Source: Planctomycetota bacterium
GTDB taxonomy: Bacteria > Planctomycetota > B129-G9
Direction of reading: 5' to 3'
Assembly (NCBI GenBank): GCA_030607235.1
Contig: JAUWEX010000031.1
Coordinates: 1 to 9,017, forward strand
DNA: 9,017 nucleotides
Below the pieces are notes generated by a model. The model was not told the DNA's origin and made no database searches. It saw nothing but the letters and a program-made list of their open reading frames with translations. Of the stretch, positions 5,739 through 9,017 are shown piece after piece. Every line of letters starts with the position of its first letter. Within the stretch, counting starts at the first letter, position 1. The translations under genes were made by a program, and so were the position numbers.

Positions 5739-6278
5739 TCGCGCGCGATATTCATTCTCTAAAACGCTCATCAGGATCACGTCGTGAAACGCGCCGTCGC
5801 AGAAATATCCGTCCCGCAGTACGCCCTCCCTGCGGAATCCGTTTTTCTCGTAATATCGAATCGCCTCGGCGTTGAAATCGAACACGCCGATGCCTATGCG
5901 GTGCAGGCCCATCTCGCCGAAGGCGTAGTCCAGCAACAGCCGCATCGCCTCGCTGCCGTAGCCGCGGCCCAGGCAATCGCGCTCGCCCAGGATCATGCTC
6001 ACGTCGGCGCAACGCCACGGCTCGGTTATCCGCAGCAGCCCCGCCTCGCCGATGGGGCGGTCGTCTTCGGCGAGGACAACCGTGAACCAGCGGCGATTCC
6101 CGTCGGCGACTACGCCGTCGAACCATTCTTCGATAGACGCCTCGTTGTGCGACTGCGTAACTCCGACTCTGCGCCGGAGGTCCTTGTCGGCGAGCCACCG
6201 CCGCACGTGCGGCAGGTCCGCCCGCGTCATCGTCCGCAGGTACAGCCGCTCTCCGTCGAGTCTGATTTCATCCGCCAT
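5715..6278 (-). CDS. GNAT family N-acetyltransferase, RimJ/RimL type
   Basis: This 187-residue GNAT protein is of the RimJ/RimL (Acetyltransf_3) type, transferring acetyl from acetyl-CoA to an amino group, often a protein N-terminus or small-molecule amine. It begins with the typical GERLYLRTMTRADLPHVRRWL (9-29) segment. The acetyl-CoA pyrophosphate-binding loop is LGRGYGSEA (103-111), followed by DYAF and the NAEAIRYYEKNGF motif (136-148). EGVLRDGYFCDGAFHDVILMSVLE closes the fold. The substrate cannot be told from sequence. It lies 23 bases after the channel gene and is probably co-transcribed with it. The tail after LENEY (RARPGNARRQ) is encoded by hairpin 2 of a dispersed element and is likely dispensable. 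No good ribosome binding site is seen before the ATG, so translation may be coupled. Confidence 0.88.
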   Translation of the reverse strand: MADEIRLDGERLYLRTMTRADLPHVRRWLADKDLRRRVGVTQSHNEASIEEWFDGVVADGNRRWFTVVLAEDDRPIGEAGLLRITEPWRCADVSMILGERDCLGRGYGSEAMRLLLDYAFGEMGLHRIGIGVFDFNAEAIRYYEKNGFRREGVLRDGYFCDGAFHDVILMSVLENEYRARPGNARRQ

Positions 6279-6301
6279 ATTTTTCGTTACTCACTTTCAC
6301 G

Positions 6302-7645
6302 TCAAGAACGCCGGGCCAGTTTGTCCGCCAGCATCGCCACCAGGCCGCCCAGGAAGATGTAGCCGATGACGACCTGCACGCTGACCACGATCGCGCCGGC
6401 GGAGGTAGCCGCGTGGATGTCGCCGAAGCCCAGCGTCGTGAAGGTTACGAGGCTGAAGTAAAAGTACGTCAGGAAATTGCCCGCGGCCAGCGAACTGGTA
6501 ATCTCGATCATCGACGGGAAACACAGGTAAATCAGCGCGAAGAGCACCGCGATCATCTGCGACCACGCTGCCCACAGCACCCAGTTGCGCCCGCAGTCCG
6601 ACGTAATCCCCCACAGCCAGTGCCACGCGGGACGGCTCTTGCGCACCGCGTCGAGGTATTGCTCGTCGGCGATGTAGCGCTTGAACAGCGGCGCCTCCCA
6701 TGTCGGCAGCGCCGAGGCGTCGGTGTGGTACATCGTCGTCGCCAGCCACATCACGTTCAGGTTCGGCGTCGCGTCGCATTTGTACCATTCCGGCACGAAC
6801 GCCCGCCCCGCGCACCGGCGCATCAGGAACAACATCACCAGGTCGACGAGGCGCGTTGTTGTGCGTCCCACGGCGAGCAAGGCCTTCTTGATGCCCGCCG
6901 GATAGCGGCGGTTACAGGTGTAGAGCGGGTTGAGGAAACTCGTTATCTTGTCGCCCTCTGCCACGTTGCAGCGCGCAAAGGTCGCGCCGCGCAGGTCGGT
7001 CGACCACATCTTCGCGCCGGCGATGTCGCAGAAATGAAACCGCGCGCCGGAGAGATTCGAAAACGCCAGCAGCGCGCCGCGCAGGTCGCAGCGGCGAAAC
7101 TGCGCCAGTTCGAGATTCGACAGGCTGATGTCCGCGCCGGAGAGGTCTTCCTCGAAAAACAAAATCCCGCGCAGGTCGCGGAAGTTGGTCTGCCGGGTCT
7201 GGTGTACGTAGAAAAAGTCCGGGAACGTCAGTTCGTGCCCGCTGAACTTGCCGGTGATAGAGGCGAACGAAAGCGTCTTGCCGCTGTGGGTGTCCTTGTT
7301 TTTCGACGCCCGCAGGCGCGAGGTGATCTCGGCGCGGAAGACCTGGCCGGGGCGCGTGAGCCAGCGCGCGCGCAGTTCCAGCGCCAGCGTGCGGCGGTAC
7401 TGCACGCGGTCGTTGAAGTCCTGCGGCACGATCTCCGGCCTCTGCCGGTCGTCCAGTTGCATCAGACTGGCGAGGTACTCGTGGCGTTCGTCCCAGAACT
7501 CCACGGCCTTGTCCTCGGGAATCTCCTCGTCGCGCAGCCGGTAATCCTCGGCGACGGCGACGTGCCTGCGGCAGATTTTGCGGAATCGTTTTTTTAATTC
7601 TCTGATTGTCTCGGCGCGCCTGTCGGATATGGCCGGATCGGGCAT
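6302..7645 (-). CDS. Pentapeptide-repeat protein with two-helix K+ channel-like pore domain
   Basis: This 447-residue protein is probably an inner-membrane, potassium-channel-like protein. The first 150 residues are charged and probably cytoplasmic. Residues about 154-228 form pentapeptide repeats (for example DLRGA, NLSGA and CDIAGA), expected to fold as a right-handed quadrilateral helix. A linker follows, with basic segments and a hydrophobic stretch near 264-275. The C-terminal part has a hydrophobic helix (about 353-376), a pore loop with filter-like TTLGFGD (403-409) and a second helix (about 413-438), the layout of Ion_trans_2 pores. LGFGD replaces the usual VGYGD, so ion selectivity is inferred only. 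I chose the ATG at 7645 because AGGGGG stands 8 bases upstream; a GTG at 7690 would add 15 residues. The GNAT gene follows after 23 bases. A putative promoter lies just upstream. Confidence 0.85.
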   Translation of the reverse strand: MPDPAISDRRAETIRELKKRFRKICRRHVAVAEDYRLRDEEIPEDKAVEFWDERHEYLASLMQLDDRQRPEIVPQDFNDRVQYRRTLALELRARWLTRPGQVFRAEITSRLRASKNKDTHSGKTLSFASITGKFSGHELTFPDFFYVHQTRQTNFRDLRGILFFEEDLSGADISLSNLELAQFRRCDLRGALLAFSNLSGARFHFCDIAGAKMWSTDLRGATFARCNVAEGDKITSFLNPLYTCNRRYPAGIKKALLAVGRTTTRLVDLVMLFLMRRCAGRAFVPEWYKCDATPNLNVMWLATTMYHTDASALPTWEAPLFKRYIADEQYLDAVRKSRPAWHWLWGITSDCGRNWVLWAAWSQMIAVLFALIYLCFPSMIEITSSLAAGNFLTYFYFSLVTFTTLGFGDIHAATSAGAIVVSVQVVIGYIFLGGLVAMLADKLARRS

Positions 7646-7680
7646 GGCGTTGTCCCCCTGCAAAAGCGAATCACGCGCGC

Positions 7681-7709
7681 AGTTTACCACGCCGCCCGCC
7701 CCCGCGCAA
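7681..7709 (-). promoter_or_regulatory. Putative sigma70-type promoter for the channel-GNAT pair
   Basis: On the - strand TTGCGC (7709-7704) and TAAACT (7686-7681) are separated by 17 bases, 35 bases ahead of the ATG at 7645. The spacing is ideal and the hexamers are moderate matches in otherwise very GC-rich DNA. A GC-only stem (CGCCCC/GGGGCG, 7697-7717) overlaps the -35 region and abuts the WYL stop codon, which might end upstream transcription or hinder the promoter. Confidence 0.35.
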
Positions 7710-7717
7710 CCGGGGCG

Positions 7718-8665
7718 TCATTGGGCGGGATAGGCCATGAGCATCTTTTCGAGTTTCGCGCGGAATTCGTCGCGCAGACCCGGCGGGCTGAGCAACTCGG
7801 CGTCGGCGGCGAATTTCAGGAGAAACCGAAACAGCCACGGCCGCCCCGACGCGCTTATCCGCAGCACCTCGCGCCCGTCGGGCAGCGCGCGAACTCGTTC
7901 GGCGCTCAACGCCTCGCGCACTCGCCGCGCCGTCCACGGCGCAAACGCGATCTCGCAGATGATGTGATCCTTTTCGGGCCTGTAAATCTCGCCGCGCCAT
8001 CGCTCGCAATCCAATCGTCTCGGCGGAGTGAATTTCTCATCGGTGATCTCGACCGAGCGTATCCGGTCCAGACGGAACATCCGCTCGGCCCGCCGCAGGT
8101 GGCAGTCGCCCGCGAGATACCACTCGCCCGCGTTCTCCACCACCGCGTAGGGCGAGACCTTGCGGCGCGTCATCCCACCGCGCGCCACGGAGTAGTATTC
8201 GATGACGACCTTGCGGTTCCCGGCGATGGCGGCGCGCAGGTCCTCAAGGGTCGCGCCGCGGAATCGCCGCTTGTCCGCCGAGGCGACGTGCGTCGGGTCG
8301 GAGTGCATCGTCTCTTTGATTTTTTTCGCCAGCGACTTCGCCGCGCCGTCCGCCTCATGCGGATCGGGCAGCGCCTCGAGCAGCAGGCTCAGGCTCATCG
8401 CCTCTCTCGGCGTCAGGCGCGTCGGCGAGGCCATGTGCGCGGCGCACTTCAGCGTAATCTCGACGCCGTTGCGCACGTATCCGACGTAGTCGTCGGGCAG
8501 GTAGGGCGGCACTCCGCACATCAGTGCGCGGTTCAGGTAGTCCTCGACCGCGACCTCGCCGCAGCCCATCAGTTGCGCCAGTTTCGCGGTGGTTATCCCG
8601 GGATTGCGCTCGACCAGCGAAATCAGCAGCAGGATGTTGTTGATGTCTTTGGTGTCCGCGGCCAT
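7718..8665 (-). CDS. WYL-domain transcriptional regulator (PafC-like)
   Basis: This 315-residue protein has an N-terminal helix-turn-helix region (about 7-65: KDINNILLLISLVERNPGITTAKLAQLMG), a WYL domain (about 135-212) with W182-Y183-L184 in GEWYLAGDCHL and the companion FRLDRI at 197-202, and a C-terminal WCX-like part (about 230-315). WYL regulators bind DNA and sense small or nucleic acid ligands; the PafBC pair of mycobacteria activates DNA-damage genes. I chose the ATG at 8665, which forms an ATGA overlap with the gene before it and has GGGAG 6 bases upstream. Starts further upstream would run through the preceding gene in another frame. DPHEAD at 101-106 comes from a palindromic repeat in the linker. 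The tandem arrangement recalls pafB-pafC, but the target is not evident. Confidence 0.85.
   Translation of the reverse strand: MAADTKDINNILLLISLVERNPGITTAKLAQLMGCGEVAVEDYLNRALMCGVPPYLPDDYVGYVRNGVEITLKCAAHMASPTRLTPREAMSLSLLLEALPDPHEADGAAKSLAKKIKETMHSDPTHVASADKRRFRGATLEDLRAAIAGNRKVVIEYYSVARGGMTRRKVSPYAVVENAGEWYLAGDCHLRRAERMFRLDRIRSVEITDEKFTPPRRLDCERWRGEIYRPEKDHIICEIAFAPWTARRVREALSAERVRALPDGREVLRISASGRPWLFRFLLKFAADAELLSPPGLRDEFRAKLEKMLMAYPAQ
8348..8365 (-). repeat. Palindromic coding element, copy d (in WYL regulator)
   Basis: GTCCGCCTCATGCGGATC is identical over 18 bases to copy e and is read as DPHEAD (residues 101-106) of the downstream WYL regulator, in the linker between the HTH part and the WYL domain. 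Confidence 0.65.
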
Positions 8666-9017
8666 CACGCGCTCCCGCCGTAACTTTCCAGCGCGGCTTC
8701 GAGCGTCTCGCGCGCCATCTTCACCAGCGCGGGCGGCGAGACGATCCGCGCGCACTCGCCGAACTTCAGCGCCCACCGCACCAGCGCCTGCGGGTCGGTC
8801 GCGCGGACTTCCAACTCGCCCCAGCCGTCGTCGCGCAGACGGAAATCCTCCCGCGCCGCGCCCGCGCCAGCGCGGTAACTGGTCTCGATCATCCACGCCA
8901 CGTCGGGGTGAAACTCGACCCGCGCGGAGATATGTTCGTCGTCCGCCTCATGCGGATCGCTGAGTTGCCACTCCGGCAGGCCCACGTAAGCGCGCACGTC
9001 GAAGTCGGCGGGAATCT
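8665..9017 (-). CDS. WYL-domain regulator, C-terminal part (upstream partner), 5' end outside window
   Basis: The frame is open to the right window edge, so only the last 117 or so residues are visible. They start IPADFDVRAYVG and run through ISARVEFHPDVAWMI to ECARIVSPPALVKMARETLEAAL near the stop. This pattern fits the WCX C-terminal domain that follows a WYL domain; the HTH and WYL parts would lie outside the window, so the assignment partly leans on its neighbour. The stop overlaps the start of the next WYL gene as ATGA, a tandem pair typical of PafB/PafC-like systems. A GTG at 8997 is internal and not taken as the start. A DPHEAD insert sits between PEWQLS and DEHISARVEF and is encoded by the same 18-base repeat as in the next gene. 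Confidence 0.7.
   Translation of the reverse strand, partial: IPADFDVRAYVGLPEWQLSDPHEADDEHISARVEFHPDVAWMIETSYRAGAGAAREDFRLRDDGWGELEVRATDPQALVRWALKFGECARIVSPPALVKMARETLEAALESYGGSA
8941..8958 (-). repeat. Palindromic coding element, copy e (in partial WYL gene)
   Basis: GTCCGCCTCATGCGGATC is identical to copy d and again read as DPHEAD, here in the C-terminal domain of the upstream WYL gene between PEWQLS and DEHISARVEF. Confidence 0.65.

Noticed and set aside
8268..8280. GTCCGCCGAGGCG-like sequence as a sixth palindromic element
   Set aside because: It lacks one base of the stem and encodes ASAD rather than the P-x-x-A-D pattern; it could be decayed but cannot be supported.
6413..8683. Long + strand open frames over the channel and WYL genes
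   Set aside because: They have low-complexity composition and no motifs, and are opposite clearly real genes, so they are frame shadows.
8666..8896. N-terminal extension of the downstream WYL gene to 8896
   Set aside because: The extra residues are a shadow of the upstream WYL gene in another frame. The ATGA overlap with a good Shine-Dalgarno sequence supports 8665.
1..9017. CRISPR arrays, tRNA or rRNA genes, insertion sequence transposases
   Set aside because: No regularly spaced direct repeats, cloverleaf or transposase motifs were found on either strand.

Overview
The window looks like the chromosome of a high-GC, probably anaerobic bacterium. It carries a complete alternative (siroheme-dependent) heme pathway, AhbA-B-C-D, which is typical of sulfate reducers, methanogens and various uncultured anaerobes. 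It also carries intergenic repeat debris of a kind I associate with Planctomycetes/Verrucomicrobia/Lentisphaerae-type genomes. The phylum assignment is a weak inference. No ribosomal RNA or tRNA gene is visible.

Layout. At 1-1987 (+ strand) lies a visibly AT-richer type II restriction-modification module: the C-terminal part of an SPPY-type DNA methyltransferase, cut by the window edge, followed directly by an AvaI/BsoBI-family endonuclease. At 1988-2296 lies a gene-free stretch with an inverted repeat, a patchwork of formulaic repeat phrases and the first copy of a two-hairpin element. From 5580 down to 2297 (- strand) runs a tight operon: a proposed 26-codon small ORF, ahbC, ahbD, ahbA and ahbB, with overlaps or spacings of a few bases. 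At 5638-5738 is the second copy of the two-hairpin element. From 7645 down to 5715 (- strand) are a pentapeptide-repeat/two-helix potassium-channel-like protein and a RimJ/RimL-type GNAT acetyltransferase. From 9017 down to 7718 (- strand) are two tandem WYL-domain regulators with an ATGA overlap; the upstream one is cut by the window edge.

How the genes work together. AhbA/AhbB decarboxylate siroheme, AhbC removes the two acetate side chains to give Fe-coproporphyrin III, and AhbD converts the two propionates to vinyls to give heme b, so the operon encodes a whole pathway branch. The R-M genes form a self-contained accessory module. The WYL pair may control neighbouring genes, but nothing in the sequence shows its target.

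The most unusual signal is a small palindromic sequence of about 16-18 bp (GTCCGCCTCATGCGGATC and variants). It occurs five times between 4203 and 8956. Four copies lie inside conserved protein genes and the fifth inside the proposed small ORF, and all are read in one and the same frame as P-(H/P)-(E/N/K)-A-D. This resembles, on a smaller scale, the protein-coding palindromic elements of Rickettsia. A second unusual signal is the two-hairpin element, whose linker is conserved while both stems differ; it sits at the 3' ends of ahbB and the GNAT gene.
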